From Streptomyces sp. NBC_01262 (GTDB lineage Bacteria; Actinomycetota; Actinomycetes; Streptomycetales; Streptomycetaceae): a stretch of DNA of 64,000 nucleotides. The notes beneath the pieces were generated by a model. It saw nothing but the letters and a program-made list of their open reading frames with translations, did no database searches and was not told where the DNA came from. The DNA lies in NCBI RefSeq assembly GCF_036226365.1, contig NZ_CP108462.1:7658501-7722500 (forward strand), read 5' to 3'. The stretch's first letter is position 1. Every line of letters starts with the position of its first letter. Made by a program: the position numbers and the translations under genes. This document shows, piece by piece, positions 17,901 to 25,639 of this stretch.

Positions 17901-18514
17901 GCCTCTACGTCTCCGACCACCCGCTCTTCGGCATCGAGCACGTCCTCAACGACAAGACCGACGCGGCCATCGCCGCCCTCAACGGCGGTGACTACTCCGA
18001 CGGCGCGATCGTCACCATCGGCGGCATCATCTCCGGCATGCAACGCAAGATGACCAAGCAGGGCAACGCCTGGGCCATCGCCACCGTCGAGGACCTGGCC
18101 GGTTCCATCGACTGCATGTTCTTCCCCGCCTCGTACCAGCTCGTCTCCACCCAGCTCGTCGAGGACTCGATCGTCTTCGTCAAGGGCCGCCTCGACAAGC
18201 GCGAGGACATCCCGCGCCTGGTCGCCATGGAGCTGATGGTCCCCGACCTCACCGACGCCGGCCGGGACGCCCCCGTCACCATCTCCATCCCCACCGTCAA
18301 GGTCACCCCGCCCCTGGTCGCCCGCCTCGGCGAGGTCCTCGCCAGCCACAAGGGCAACACCGAGGTCCGCGTCCGCCTCCAGGGCGCCCGCAAGACCACT
18401 GTCCTACGCCTCGACCGCCACCGCGTAACCGCCGACCCCGCCCTCTTCGGCGACCTCAAGCAACTCCTCGGCCCGACCTGCCTGGGCGTCGCCCAGCAGC
18501 AACAGGCAGGCTGA
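14951..18514 (+). CDS. dnaE: DNA polymerase III alpha subunit
   Basis: The replicative DNA polymerase, 1187 residues, of DnaE1 type. The order is PHP domain from residue 6 (THLHVHTQYSLLDG), the palm with PDVDIDFDERR at 416-426 (D417 and D419 are metal-binding catalytic residues), the thumb/fingers with RPGPMGMNSHI, a helix-hairpin-helix region near residue 835 and a C-terminal OB-fold region. The PHP metal ligands look intact, which in actinobacterial DnaE1 allows proofreading by this domain. The GTG at 14951 has GGAGG 11 nt upstream and gives the normal N-terminus. A strong hairpin follows the stop codon. Confidence 0.97.
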   Translation: MTDQPFTHLHVHTQYSLLDGAARLKDMFKACNEMGMSHVAITDHGNLHGSYDFFHQAKSAGVTPVMGIEAYLAPESRHYNKPVKWGAPHQKGDDVSGAGAYTHMTIWARNVTGLHNLYRAQSRASFEGFFRKPRMDRELLSLYAEGLMGTTGCPSGEVSTRIRLGQMDEALKAAGEYQDIFGKENFFVEIMDHDIDIDRRARDGLMEVSKKLGAPFVVTNDSHYTYAHESAAHDTLLCIQTGSNISDTGRFKFDGSGYYLKSAAEMYAIDSSDAWQDGCRNSQRLIADRVDTAGMFESKNLMPRFEVPEGYTEISWFREEVMRGMQRRFPGGIPEDRQKLADYEMDTIIQMGFPGYFLVVADFIMWAKNNGIAVGPGRGSAAGSIVSYAMGITDLDPVPHGLIFERFLNPERISMPDVDIDFDERRRAEVIRYVTEKYGSDKVAQIATYGTIKAKNAIKDSARVLGYPYAVGDRITKAMPADVLGKGIPLSGILDKDHPRYSEAGEVRAMYENEPDVKKVIDAGRGIEGLVRQMGVHAAGVIMSSEPLIDHVPIFSPKNDGAVVTQWDYPSCESLGLLKMDFLGLRNLTIMDDAVKSIKANKGIDIDLLSLPLDDPNTYSLLGRGDTLGVFQFDGGPMRSLLRMMKPDNFEDISAVSALYRPGPMGMNSHINYALRKNKQQEITPIHPELEEPLKEVLGVTYGLIVYQEQVQKAAQILAGYSLGEADILRRVMGKKKKEELDKNFAFFQEGCKKNGYSDAAIQAVWDVLVPFAGYAFNKAHSAAYGLVSYWTAYLKANYPAEYMAGLLTSVKDDKDKMALYLNECRRMKIKVLPPDVNESDANFTPRGDDTIVFGLTAVRNVGQNVVESIVRCRKSKGKYESFPDFLDKVDVVVCNKRTVESMIKAGGFDELNHTRKGLSAVFESMIDNVVAVKRKEAEGQFDLFGDLGGDDADSGTAFGLDTPIGEDEWEKGFLLTQEREMLGLYVSDHPLFGIEHVLNDKTDAAIAALNGGDYSDGAIVTIGGIISGMQRKMTKQGNAWAIATVEDLAGSIDCMFFPASYQLVSTQLVEDSIVFVKGRLDKREDIPRLVAMELMVPDLTDAGRDAPVTISIPTVKVTPPLVARLGEVLASHKGNTEVRVRLQGARKTTVLRLDRHRVTADPALFGDLKQLLGPTCLGVAQQQQAG

Positions 18515-18537
18515 ATCGCCCGAGCACCCGAACGCCC

Positions 18538-18570
18538 GAGGGGCACGCCCGCGCAACGGGCGTGCCCCTC
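18538..18570. terminator. Strong stem-loop terminator after dnaE
   Basis: A perfect 14-bp stem (GAGGGGCACGCCCG at 18538-18551, its complement at 18557-18570) with a CGCAA loop, 24 nt after the dnaE stop. It lies between two convergent genes and could work in both directions. Confidence 0.88.
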
Positions 18571-18588
18571 TGTCATACCTGGCCGGTC

Positions 18589-18765
18589 TTAGTTGTGGCC
18601 GAACTTCTTGGTGCGCTTGTGCGAGACATGCTGCTCGGCGCCTGGGACCGGGACGGTCTGCTCCTGGGGAGCGGTGGATTTCTGCGTATCCTCGGTCGGC
18701 GTGGAGGCCGCATGGCGGCCGTGCTGCTGTCCGGTGCGCTCGCCGCGGTTCTTGTTCTTGCCCAT
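18589..18765 (-). CDS. Small hydrophilic protein of unknown function
   Basis: A 58-residue, highly charged protein rich in Lys, Arg, Gln and His (MGKNKNRGERTGQQ start, SHKRTKKFGHN end) with no cysteine and no membrane segment. It is probably disordered. AAGGAGG with 7 nt spacing before the ATG is a near-perfect ribosome site, the main reason to call it a gene. It converges on dnaE and shares its terminator region. I do not recognise a function; small proteins of this kind with KNKNRG starts are common in streptomycetes. Confidence 0.75.
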   Translation of the reverse strand: MGKNKNRGERTGQQHGRHAASTPTEDTQKSTAPQEQTVPVPGAEQHVSHKRTKKFGHN

Positions 18766-19000
18766 GATCGTTCCTCCTTGGGGGAATCCTTGGATGACGG
18801 GCAGCACTCAGGCTTGCACGAGAGTACGAAGGTCGCATTTCGGGCAGTTGGTGGGTGAGGACGCCGGGAATAGCCGGAAATGGCCTGGACCGCCACGCCG
18901 GTGATCGAGTTCGGGCTACCAACCCCACCGGGTTCGGGCAGACTCGTAGGAATATCCATACCGGGGGGACGTCAGGACACCGGAAAAGAGGGTGAGACCG

Positions 19001-20236
19001 ATGGACCGCTGCGTCGTCCTGGTGGATGCCGGCTACCTGCTGGGCGCCGCCGCGAGCCTGCTGGCCGGAGAGCCCTCACGGTCCCGGATCACTGTTGACC
19101 ATGCCGCTGTGGTGGCCGGGCTGCGGGAGCGGGCCGAGCTGGAGACGGGCCAGCCGCTGCTGCGGATCTACTGGTTCGACGGGGCCCCCGACCGGGTGCC
19201 GCAGCCCGAGCACCGGCGGCTGCGGGTGATGCCGCGGGTGACCGTCAGGCTGGGCGCGCTCACCCGTACGGACGGACGGTGGGCGCAGAAAGGCGTCGAC
19301 GCGGCCATGCACGCCGAGCTGTCCGAGCTCGCCCGGAACCGGGCCTGCTCGGACGTGGTGCTGGTGACCGGGGACGGGGATCTGCTGCCGGGCATGATGT
19401 CGGCCAAGGAACACGGGGTCGCGGTGCACCTGTGGGCCGTCCAGGCGGCGGACGGTGACTACAACCAGTCCGAGGACCTGGTCGCAGAGGCGGACGAGCG
19501 GCGCGTGCTGGACCGGGAGTGGATCATCCGGGCCATCCGCGCCCGGGAGGTCGCCGGCCCGTGTGCGCCGCCCTCGCCGAGGCCCGAGATCGCGGCGATC
19601 CTCTCGGCGCCGCTGCCGGACTCGGCGCGCGGCCACGCGGAGCCGGCCCCCGCCGAGCCCGCCGCGGCCTCGAAGAACGGCGCCGCCACGACGGAGCAGC
19701 CGCCGGCAGGACACGGCGGCAAGATCGTGCCCACCCCCAAGGACCTCGCGGCCCTGCGCACCCCCCACCCCGCGCCCGCCGCCTCCGCGGCCTCCGCCGC
19801 CCCCAGCGCCACGCTGCGCTGGTCCTCCGACAAAGGCATGGTCGCCGCCCCCGACACAGCAGACAGCAACCTGCCGATGCTCGCCCAGCTGACCACCGCC
19901 GAGCAGCGCTGGGCGGACCGCGAGGAGGACATCACCACGGTCTCCGGCGACCCCTTCGAGGTCGGCCAGGTCTTCGCGCGCCGCTGGATCGCGCGGCTGG
20001 CCGACTCCGGGCTCGTACAGCAGCTCTCGGTGGAGTACCCGCGCGTCCCTCATCGGATCGACGGCGAGCTGCTCCGGTACGCGGCGCGCTTCGGGCTCCT
20101 CGCGCACAAGGACGACCAGATCGACGAGCACGACCGCTACGCGATCCGCGCGGGCTTCTGGCGCGAGATCGACGCGCGGTCCGTCGCGGACCACGCGCCC
20201 GCCCCCGCCCCCGCGGCCCCCACCCCGGAGGGCTGA
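19001..20236 (+). CDS. NYN-domain (PIN-like) protein, possible RNase
   Basis: A 411-residue protein. Residues 1 to about 165 form a NYN/PIN-like nuclease domain: VLVDAGYLL with the first Asp, the segment QKGVDAAM with a second, and VTGDGDLLPGM with the last acidic pair. This set is typical of metal-dependent RNases. A long Ala/Pro-rich linker (about 190-275) follows, then a C-terminal helical domain that may be winged-helix (EVGQVFARRWIARLADSGLV). RNA cleavage or binding is inferred. The ATG at 19001 has a purine-rich GAAAAGAGGGTGAG upstream; a GTG at 18992 is the alternative. Confidence 0.82.
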   Translation: MDRCVVLVDAGYLLGAAASLLAGEPSRSRITVDHAAVVAGLRERAELETGQPLLRIYWFDGAPDRVPQPEHRRLRVMPRVTVRLGALTRTDGRWAQKGVDAAMHAELSELARNRACSDVVLVTGDGDLLPGMMSAKEHGVAVHLWAVQAADGDYNQSEDLVAEADERRVLDREWIIRAIRAREVAGPCAPPSPRPEIAAILSAPLPDSARGHAEPAPAEPAAASKNGAATTEQPPAGHGGKIVPTPKDLAALRTPHPAPAASAASAAPSATLRWSSDKGMVAAPDTADSNLPMLAQLTTAEQRWADREEDITTVSGDPFEVGQVFARRWIARLADSGLVQQLSVEYPRVPHRIDGELLRYAARFGLLAHKDDQIDEHDRYAIRAGFWREIDARSVADHAPAPAPAAPTPEG

Positions 20237-20292
20237 TCGGAAGCCGGGGTCCGGGGGAGAAGGGCGGTGCGGAGCGCGTAGGCTCGGTGCTC

Positions 20293-21303
20293 GTGAGCAA
20301 GGGCACGGACCAGGCGTCGGCCGCGCGCGACACGGTGGTCCGTGTGCGCGGGCTGGTGAAGAGCTATCCGGCGGTGCGCGGGCGCCGCGGCGCGGCGACA
20401 GCCGCGGTGCGGGCCAGTGACGGGATCGACCTGGACGTGCGGCGCGGGGAGATCTTCGGGCTGCTGGGGCCGAACGGGGCGGGCAAGTCCACCCTCGTAC
20501 GGCAGCTGACCGGGCTGCTGCGCCCGGACGCGGGGGCGATCGCGATGCTCGGCCACGATCTCGTACGGTATCCGGAGCGGGCCGCGCGCCTGATGGGGTA
20601 CCTGGGCCAGGAATCGATCGCGCTGGACGAGCTGACGGTGGCGCTGGCGGCGGAGACGACGGGCCGGCTGCGCGGGCTGGACACGCGGACGGCGCGGGCC
20701 GAGCGGGACGCCGTACTGGAGGAGCTGGGGCTCACCGGGATCGCGGCGCGGGCCATCAAGCGGCTGTCGGGCGGGCAGCGGCGGCTGGCGTGCTTCGCGG
20801 CGACGCTGGTGGGGGAGCGCCCGGTGCTGGTGCTGGACGAGCCGACGACGGGGATGGACCCGGTGGCCCGCCGGGCGGTGTGGGCGGCGGTGGACCGGCG
20901 CCGGGCGGAGCACGGGGCGACGGTGGTGCTGGTCACGCACAACGTGATCGAGGCCGAAACGGTGCTCGACCGGGTGGCGGTGATGGACGGCGGCCGGGTG
21001 ATCGCCTGCGACACGCCCGCCGGGCTGAAAGCGCTGGTCGCGGACGAGGTCCGGCTGGACCTGGTGTGGCGGGACGAGCCGCCGCTGCAGGTGGCGGAGA
21101 TCGCGGCGCTGCGCGAGAGCGCCACCGTCTCGGGCCGCCGCTGGACGCTGCGGCTGCCGCAGGCGCGGGCCCGCGCGGTGGTGGCCGAGGTGACCGGCGG
21201 TCCGGCGTTCGCGGCGCTGGACGATTTCACGCTGGCGACGCCGAGCCTGGAAGATGTGTACCTGGCCTTGGGTGGTCGCCAGAAGGGACTGGTCAAGGCG
21301 TGA
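20293..21303 (+). CDS. ABC transporter ATP-binding protein
   Basis: A 336-residue ATPase of the ABC-2 exporter (DrrA-like) type. It has Walker A GPNGAGKST, signature LSGGQRR, Walker B VLVLDEPTTGMD and the switch His in VTHN. The C-terminal 90 residues form the extra domain seen in drug and antibiotic exporters. It should power the permease encoded 67 nt downstream. The start is uncertain: in-frame GTGs at 20287 and 20293 both precede the conserved SKGTDQ; neither has an ideal ribosome site. The substrate is unknown. Confidence 0.92.
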   Translation: MSKGTDQASAARDTVVRVRGLVKSYPAVRGRRGAATAAVRASDGIDLDVRRGEIFGLLGPNGAGKSTLVRQLTGLLRPDAGAIAMLGHDLVRYPERAARLMGYLGQESIALDELTVALAAETTGRLRGLDTRTARAERDAVLEELGLTGIAARAIKRLSGGQRRLACFAATLVGERPVLVLDEPTTGMDPVARRAVWAAVDRRRAEHGATVVLVTHNVIEAETVLDRVAVMDGGRVIACDTPAGLKALVADEVRLDLVWRDEPPLQVAEIAALRESATVSGRRWTLRLPQARARAVVAEVTGGPAFAALDDFTLATPSLEDVYLALGGRQKGLVKA

Positions 21304-21370
21304 GCAGGCACCCGGCGGCCCCGGCCGACCCGGCGACCCCGGCGGCCCCGGCGGAGAGGAGCGGCGCGGC

Positions 21371-22210
21371 ATGACTGTGACCTCCGCGGGAGCGGAAACG
21401 AACGCCGTCGCGCGACCCGTACCCGATACGGCGGACCCCTGGCCCGGCGGCGAGGCCGCGCCGCTGGCGCCGCGCGCACGGCTGCTGCCCGCGCTGGGAG
21501 CGGTGTACCGGGCGCAGCTTTCGAGGGCGAAGGTCGCGCGGATCCCGCTGCTGTTCGTGGCGACCTTCCAGTCCGTGGGGATCATGATCCTCATGCGTGG
21601 CGTGGTGGACGGCGGCAGCGATGCCCGCTCCGTGGTCGCCGGGTCGAGCGTGCTGGTCGTCGCCTTCGTGGCGCTGAATCTGCTGGCCCAGTACTTCGGC
21701 CAGCTGCGTGCCTCCGGCGGGCTGGACCACTACGCGACGCTGCCGGTGCCGCCGGCGGCCGTGGTGCTGGGGGCGGCGGGGGCGTACGCGTCCTTCACCG
21801 TGCCCGGGACGGTCGCGACGGCGGCGGTGGGCTGCGTGCTCTTCCAGCTGCCGCTGGCGAACCTGTGGGTGCTGGCGGCGGTGATCCCGCTGGCCGGGGC
21901 GGCGCTGTCGGGGCTCGGGGCGGCGCTGGGGCTGCTGGCGCCGCGCCAGGAACTGGCCACGCTGTTCGGTCAGTTGGGCATGTCCGCGGCGCTGCTGCTG
22001 GGCGTGCTGCCGGCCGCGAACCTGCCGGAGCCGGTGGACTGGGTACGGGATGCGCTGCCGTCCACGTACGGCGTCGAGGCTTTGGCCCGCGCTTTCGACC
22101 CGCATCCGGACTGGCTCGCGATGGCCGGGGACCTGTCGGTGTGCGCGGCGGTGGGCGCGGCGTCGCTGGCGGTGGCGACCTGGGCGTACCGGCGAGCCGC
22201 CTGCCGGTGA
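21371..22210 (+). CDS. ABC-2 type transporter permease
   Basis: A 279-residue membrane protein with a cytoplasmic N-terminal stretch of about 45 residues, then six predicted membrane segments. It matches the ABC-2 permease layout, including the conserved PxxYGVEALARAF-like segment near the end (LPSTYGVEALARAFDP). It forms the exporter with the ATP-binding protein just upstream. The ATG at 21371 follows GGAGAGGAG by 9 nt. No substrate can be deduced from the neighbours. Confidence 0.9.
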   Translation: MTVTSAGAETNAVARPVPDTADPWPGGEAAPLAPRARLLPALGAVYRAQLSRAKVARIPLLFVATFQSVGIMILMRGVVDGGSDARSVVAGSSVLVVAFVALNLLAQYFGQLRASGGLDHYATLPVPPAAVVLGAAGAYASFTVPGTVATAAVGCVLFQLPLANLWVLAAVIPLAGAALSGLGAALGLLAPRQELATLFGQLGMSAALLLGVLPAANLPEPVDWVRDALPSTYGVEALARAFDPHPDWLAMAGDLSVCAAVGAASLAVATWAYRRAACR

Positions 22211-22244
22211 CACGCCGCACAGGAGAACCTGGCACGATGGCCAG

Positions 22245-22862
22245 GTGACCGCACCACTGACCCCTCATGACCACGACCAGGCCGCATGGCCGCAGCACGT
22301 TGGCGAACCGGCGCCGGAGAGGGCCGACGTGAGCATCCTCCGCGCAGCGCGTCTCAACGCGCTGGTGGCGGTCGTATTCGGAGTGGCGCTGGGGCTGCTG
22401 TGGCTGTGGCTGGCCCCGCGCGTCCCCGTGTACGCCAACGACGGCGCCGTCTACCTGCAGGACGCCGAGGGCGAGCAGGTGGCGGGCATCGACGGCACGT
22501 TCATGCTGCTGTCGCTGGCGCTCGGGGTGATCAGCGCGATTCTGGTCTTCTGGCGCTTCCGTACCGGCGGTGTGGCGGTCGTGATCGGCCTGGCGGCCGG
22601 CTCGCTGCTCGGGGCGGTCATCGGCTGGCGCCTCGGGATCTGGCTGGGGCCGGAGGACCTGGTCTCGCAGGCCAAGGCGGTCGGCAACAACAAGGTCTTC
22701 GACGCCCCGCTGGAGCTGCACGCCAAGGGCGCTCTGCTGGTCTGGCCGATCGCGTCCACCCTGGCCCACCTCGGCATCACCACGGCCTTCGGCCCCCGTG
22801 ACCCGGAGCCGCTGCCGGACTGGGACATCTCGGAGCCGACGGACACCCCTCCTCAGGCCTGA
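22245..22862 (+). CDS. DUF2567 family membrane protein
   Basis: A 205-residue protein with a polar N-terminal tail of about 30 residues and four hydrophobic segments. It matches my memory of actinobacterial DUF2567 proteins through LGLLWLWLAPRVPVY, VYLQDAEGEQ, DGTFMLLSLALG and the C-terminal FGPRDPEPLPDWD. Function is unknown. The GTG at 22245 is in frame after an AGGAG that is rather distant (19 nt); a GTG at 22329 is the alternative. It follows the ABC permease by 34 nt. Confidence 0.75.
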   Translation: MTAPLTPHDHDQAAWPQHVGEPAPERADVSILRAARLNALVAVVFGVALGLLWLWLAPRVPVYANDGAVYLQDAEGEQVAGIDGTFMLLSLALGVISAILVFWRFRTGGVAVVIGLAAGSLLGAVIGWRLGIWLGPEDLVSQAKAVGNNKVFDAPLELHAKGALLVWPIASTLAHLGITTAFGPRDPEPLPDWDISEPTDTPPQA

Positions 22863-22865
22863 TCC

Positions 22866-22940
22866 TTACGCCGGGCGCCTGCCGTGGTTCGCCCGGCGCT
22901 TCCTGAGCCGCCACTTGCGCTTGCGCGTGCGTTTGGACAC
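22866..22940 (-). CDS. Probable 50S ribosomal protein bL37 (24 residues)
   Basis: A 24-residue, extremely basic peptide (MSKRTRKRKW start, ANHGRRPA end; 13 Lys/Arg and one His). Length, the SKR-R-K start and the ANHG(K/R)RP ending match what I know of bL37, the small protein found in mycobacterial 70S ribosomes and conserved in actinobacteria. The start is GTG at 22940 with GCAGGGAC just upstream. The gene is easy to miss because of its size. It converges on the DUF2567 gene, with stop codons 3 nt apart. Identity rests on recognition of a short sequence, so it needs an alignment. Confidence 0.72.
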   Translation of the reverse strand: MSKRTRKRKWRLRKRRANHGRRPA

Positions 22941-23017
22941 CGTCCCTGCCCCCTGCCTCGCGGGCATGCGCCCGCGTCTTTCGCAGAGTGCGCCCGCTTG
23001 CGGGGCGCGTCCAGGGG

Positions 23018-23152
23018 TCAGGCGGCGTCTGCCGCTCCTCCGGTCGTGTGAGCCGGGGCCCTGTTGGCCTCGTCGAGGGCGGCCGCGAGCGTGGCGGTGG
23101 GGCCGATGACGACGGCGGCCAGCACCTTGGCGACAATTCCGAGGTTGCGCAT
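23018..23152 (-). CDS. Small hydrophobic protein, possible
   Basis: A 44-residue reading frame with a start MRNLGIVAKVLAAVVIG, one hydrophobic segment (residues 5-25) and a polar tail. GGAAGGGAAG lies 6 nt before the ATG at 23152. I do not recognise it. Good codon-position GC bias and the ribosome site favour a real gene; the small size leaves doubt. It lies upstream of the bL37 candidate on the same strand. Confidence 0.45.
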   Translation of the reverse strand: MRNLGIVAKVLAAVVIGPTATLAAALDEANRAPAHTTGGAADAA

Positions 23153-23267
23153 GACGGACTTCCCTTCCGCGTGACTGTGATGTAGCTGCGTTACGGGAGA
23201 TCCTCGCCGAGCCGGCTGTGCCGGTGCCCTGACAGGTCTGTGCGACCGCTGTCAGGTCACCGTCGGT

Positions 23268-23771
23268 TCAGGCCCGGCCGATGGGCGCCGTCACGGCCCC
23301 CGTGAGCGCCACCAGATCGGCCGGGGCGAGCTCCACCTCAAGGCCGCGCTTGCCCGCCGACACGAACACCGTGTCGTGGCCCAGGGCGGAGGTGTCCACG
23401 ACCGTCGGCAGCCGTTTGCGCTGCCCCAGGGGTGAGATGCCGCCCCGGACGTAGCCGGTGGTGCGCTCGGCGGCGGCAGGGTCGGCCATGGCGGCGCGCT
23501 TGCCACCGGTGGCGGCGGCGAGGGCCTTGAGGTCGAGCGAGCCGGCGACGGGGACGACGGCCACGGTGAGGGAGCCGTCGATGTCGGCGAGCAGGGTCTT
23601 GAAGACCCGTTCGGGGGAGGTGCCGAGGGCCTGGGCGGCCTCCTCGCCGTAGCCGAGGGCGGCGGAGGGGTCATGGGCGTAGGCGTGGACCGTGAAGGCG
23701 GTGCCGGCCTTCTCCAGAACCACGGTGGCGGGGGTGCCGCCGGAGCCGGACGGGGACTTCTTCTTGGCCAT
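23268..23771 (-). CDS. ybaK: YbaK/EbsC-type aminoacyl-tRNA deacylase
   Basis: A 167-residue protein of the YbaK branch, which hydrolyses Cys-tRNA(Pro) made in error by prolyl-tRNA synthetase. Family landmarks are ERVFKTLLADIDG with the catalytic-site Lys, VPVAGSLDLKALA, and GYVRGGISPLGQRKRLP. Start ATG at 23771. It lies 28 nt after the LON-domain gene on the same strand, so they may be co-transcribed. Confidence 0.92.
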   Translation of the reverse strand: MAKKKSPSGSGGTPATVVLEKAGTAFTVHAYAHDPSAALGYGEEAAQALGTSPERVFKTLLADIDGSLTVAVVPVAGSLDLKALAAATGGKRAAMADPAAAERTTGYVRGGISPLGQRKRLPTVVDTSALGHDTVFVSAGKRGLEVELAPADLVALTGAVTAPIGRA

Positions 23772-23799
23772 GTACCCGTGGACTTCCTTCAGTTGGGGC

Positions 23800-24516
23800 T
23801 CAGTTGGGGCTGGGCGCCTGTCTCGTGAGCTCGACGGCGGGCAGGGTGCGGAGCTTACCGATCACGGCGGCCTCGCGGCGCAGCAGGCGCAGCTCCTCGG
23901 TCAGCCGGGTGGCGGTGTCCGGGGCTTCGAGGAGGGACTGCTTGGCGGGGGTGTCCAGGACGGTCGCGGCGGCGACCAGGAAGGACAGTACGGACGGCTC
24001 GTCGGGCAGCTCGCGGCCGGAGCCCGAGGTCAGGGTGCGCTCGCGGGCGCCGGCGATCCGCTTCTGGTACGTACGGAAGGCCCGGGCGACCCCGGCGGCC
24101 AGGGCGCCGGAGCCCTCGCCGGGCTGCTCGGGCAGGTCCTCGATCTCGCCCACGAGGTAGGGGCCGCTCGCGTCCACCGAGAGCAGCCGGAAGCGGGTGG
24201 TGCCGCTGGCGACCATCTCGAAGCCGCCGTCCTCGCGCTCGCCGATCGTGGCGGCCTCGGCGGCGCAGCCCACCGTGAAGAACGCCTGGGCCGGGTCCGG
24301 CCCGAAACCGGCCGCCGCGCCCTCGTCCTGGGTGCCCTTCGCGACCTCGTGGCCGTCGCGGATGGCGACGACGCCGAAGCGGCGGGGCGCCTCCTCCGGG
24401 AGGGCGATCAGGTCGCGTACGAGAGCGCGGTACCGCTCCTCGAAGACGTTCAGCGGCAGCACGAGGCCGGGGAACAGTACCGAATTGAGCGGAAAGAGCG
24501 GGATGCGAGCGGTCAC
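23800..24516 (-). CDS. LON substrate-binding-domain protein
   Basis: A 238-residue protein that consists of the N-terminal LON (PUA-like) domain only. It begins ARIPLFPLNSVLFPGLVLPLNVFE and has no AAA+ or protease domain. Such stand-alone LON-N proteins are common in actinobacteria; a peptide-binding or adaptor role is inferred. The GTG at 24516 is the only start that leaves the conserved first strand intact without overlap. It follows the helical-repeat gene by 11 nt. Confidence 0.9.
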   Translation of the reverse strand: MTARIPLFPLNSVLFPGLVLPLNVFEERYRALVRDLIALPEEAPRRFGVVAIRDGHEVAKGTQDEGAAAGFGPDPAQAFFTVGCAAEAATIGEREDGGFEMVASGTTRFRLLSVDASGPYLVGEIEDLPEQPGEGSGALAAGVARAFRTYQKRIAGARERTLTSGSGRELPDEPSVLSFLVAAATVLDTPAKQSLLEAPDTATRLTEELRLLRREAAVIGKLRTLPAVELTRQAPSPN

Positions 24517-24527
24517 AGTCGGCAAGC

Positions 24528-25535
24528 CTATGTGTAAGGGCCGCCGGGCTTGGCCCAGAGGCGGACGGTGGAGGCCAGCTGGACGCGTACGCCGGTGCGC
24601 ATCTCCAGGAATTCGCGCCGGGGCTCGTCGCCGAGGCGGGACCAGGGGAATCCGGTCGCGTGGACGCCTATCGCCCGGAACTGGTCGAGCGCCTCGGGCC
24701 ACCGCTTGCGCAGGATCAGCGTCTGGGCCAGGACGTTGCGCACCTCGGCGGGCTCGCGGTCGCCGGCGGGGTGCCAGGCGGACAGCTCCTGGGCGCCGGC
24801 GATGGCGGTGTCCACGTAGGCGTCCGCCTCCCGGCCGCCGGACAGCAGGTATTCGTACGCGGCGATCAGCGGCAGGCCCAGCACGAGGGAGCCGGGCAGG
24901 ACGCTGTCGGCGGCCTCGGCGGCGAACGCCAGGTACTCCTCGGGGCGGGACGCGTCGTGCGCGCGCAGGAAGCGCAGAGCGCTGACGTGGCAGCCGAAGT
25001 GATGCGGGGAGCGGGACTGGACCTGGGCCCACAGGCCGTCGAAGTCCTCGCGCTGCGCGCGCAGGCCGCGTGCGCGGGTGATGGCGATGCGCCAGGGGAC
25101 GGGGTCGGCGGGACCCGCGTCGGCTGCGGCGCGGACCAGGGCGCCGGCTTCGCGCAGCAGGGCGGTGCGATGGCCGGGGTCGGGGGCCAGCCAGGCGCGG
25201 CGGACGGCGGATTCCGCGCGCAGGAGGGCAAGGTCGGGGCTGGCCGGGTCGGCGTCCTGCCAGCCCTCCAGCCAGTCCGAGCCGTCGGTCAGGTGCTGGT
25301 CGGCGAGCCAGCCCACATAGCGGTCGCGGGTCTCCCACCAGGCGGTGTCCCGGGTCCAGGCCAGCAGTTCGGCGACCGGCTTGAAGTCACCGGAGGGCAG
25401 GCAGGAGGCGGCCGAGGCGAGCCGGTCGTCGGGCGCGTCGAGGAGCACCGCGTCATCGGGCGGCAGATCGGCACCGATGTGCGGTGTGTGCCGCAGTATG
25501 CGCGACGCGGCGACCAGGGAGCGTAGGACAGGCAT
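24528..25535 (-). CDS. Helical-repeat (TPR-like) protein of unknown function
   Basis: A 335-residue cytoplasmic protein made almost entirely of Ala/Leu/Arg-rich helices with Trp at spaced positions (WWETRDRYVGWLAD, WRIAITRARGLRAQREDF, LRKRWPEALDQF). This recalls degenerate tetratricopeptide repeats. No catalytic motif is seen. ATG 25535 is the first start in a frame that is open further up; its ribosome site is weak. It reads into the LON-domain gene 11 nt downstream and is likely co-transcribed with it and ybaK. Confidence 0.75.
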   Translation of the reverse strand: MPVLRSLVAASRILRHTPHIGADLPPDDAVLLDAPDDRLASAASCLPSGDFKPVAELLAWTRDTAWWETRDRYVGWLADQHLTDGSDWLEGWQDADPASPDLALLRAESAVRRAWLAPDPGHRTALLREAGALVRAAADAGPADPVPWRIAITRARGLRAQREDFDGLWAQVQSRSPHHFGCHVSALRFLRAHDASRPEEYLAFAAEAADSVLPGSLVLGLPLIAAYEYLLSGGREADAYVDTAIAGAQELSAWHPAGDREPAEVRNVLAQTLILRKRWPEALDQFRAIGVHATGFPWSRLGDEPRREFLEMRTGVRVQLASTVRLWAKPGGPYT

Positions 25536-25639
25536 GATGGGCTCATTGAACGGCCATTTATCGATCTGTCGCCTGTGCTTTCGGTGAAGATTCGATATCT
25601 GTACGCAATTGTCTGTGGTCAGTGGCCGGTTATGACCGT

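Noticed and set aside
14942..18349. 1135-codon open frame antisense to dnaE
   Set aside because: It mirrors a certain gene. Its product is low in complexity (Gly/Val/Asp/Leu/Arg) with no domain, as expected for shadows in GC-rich DNA.
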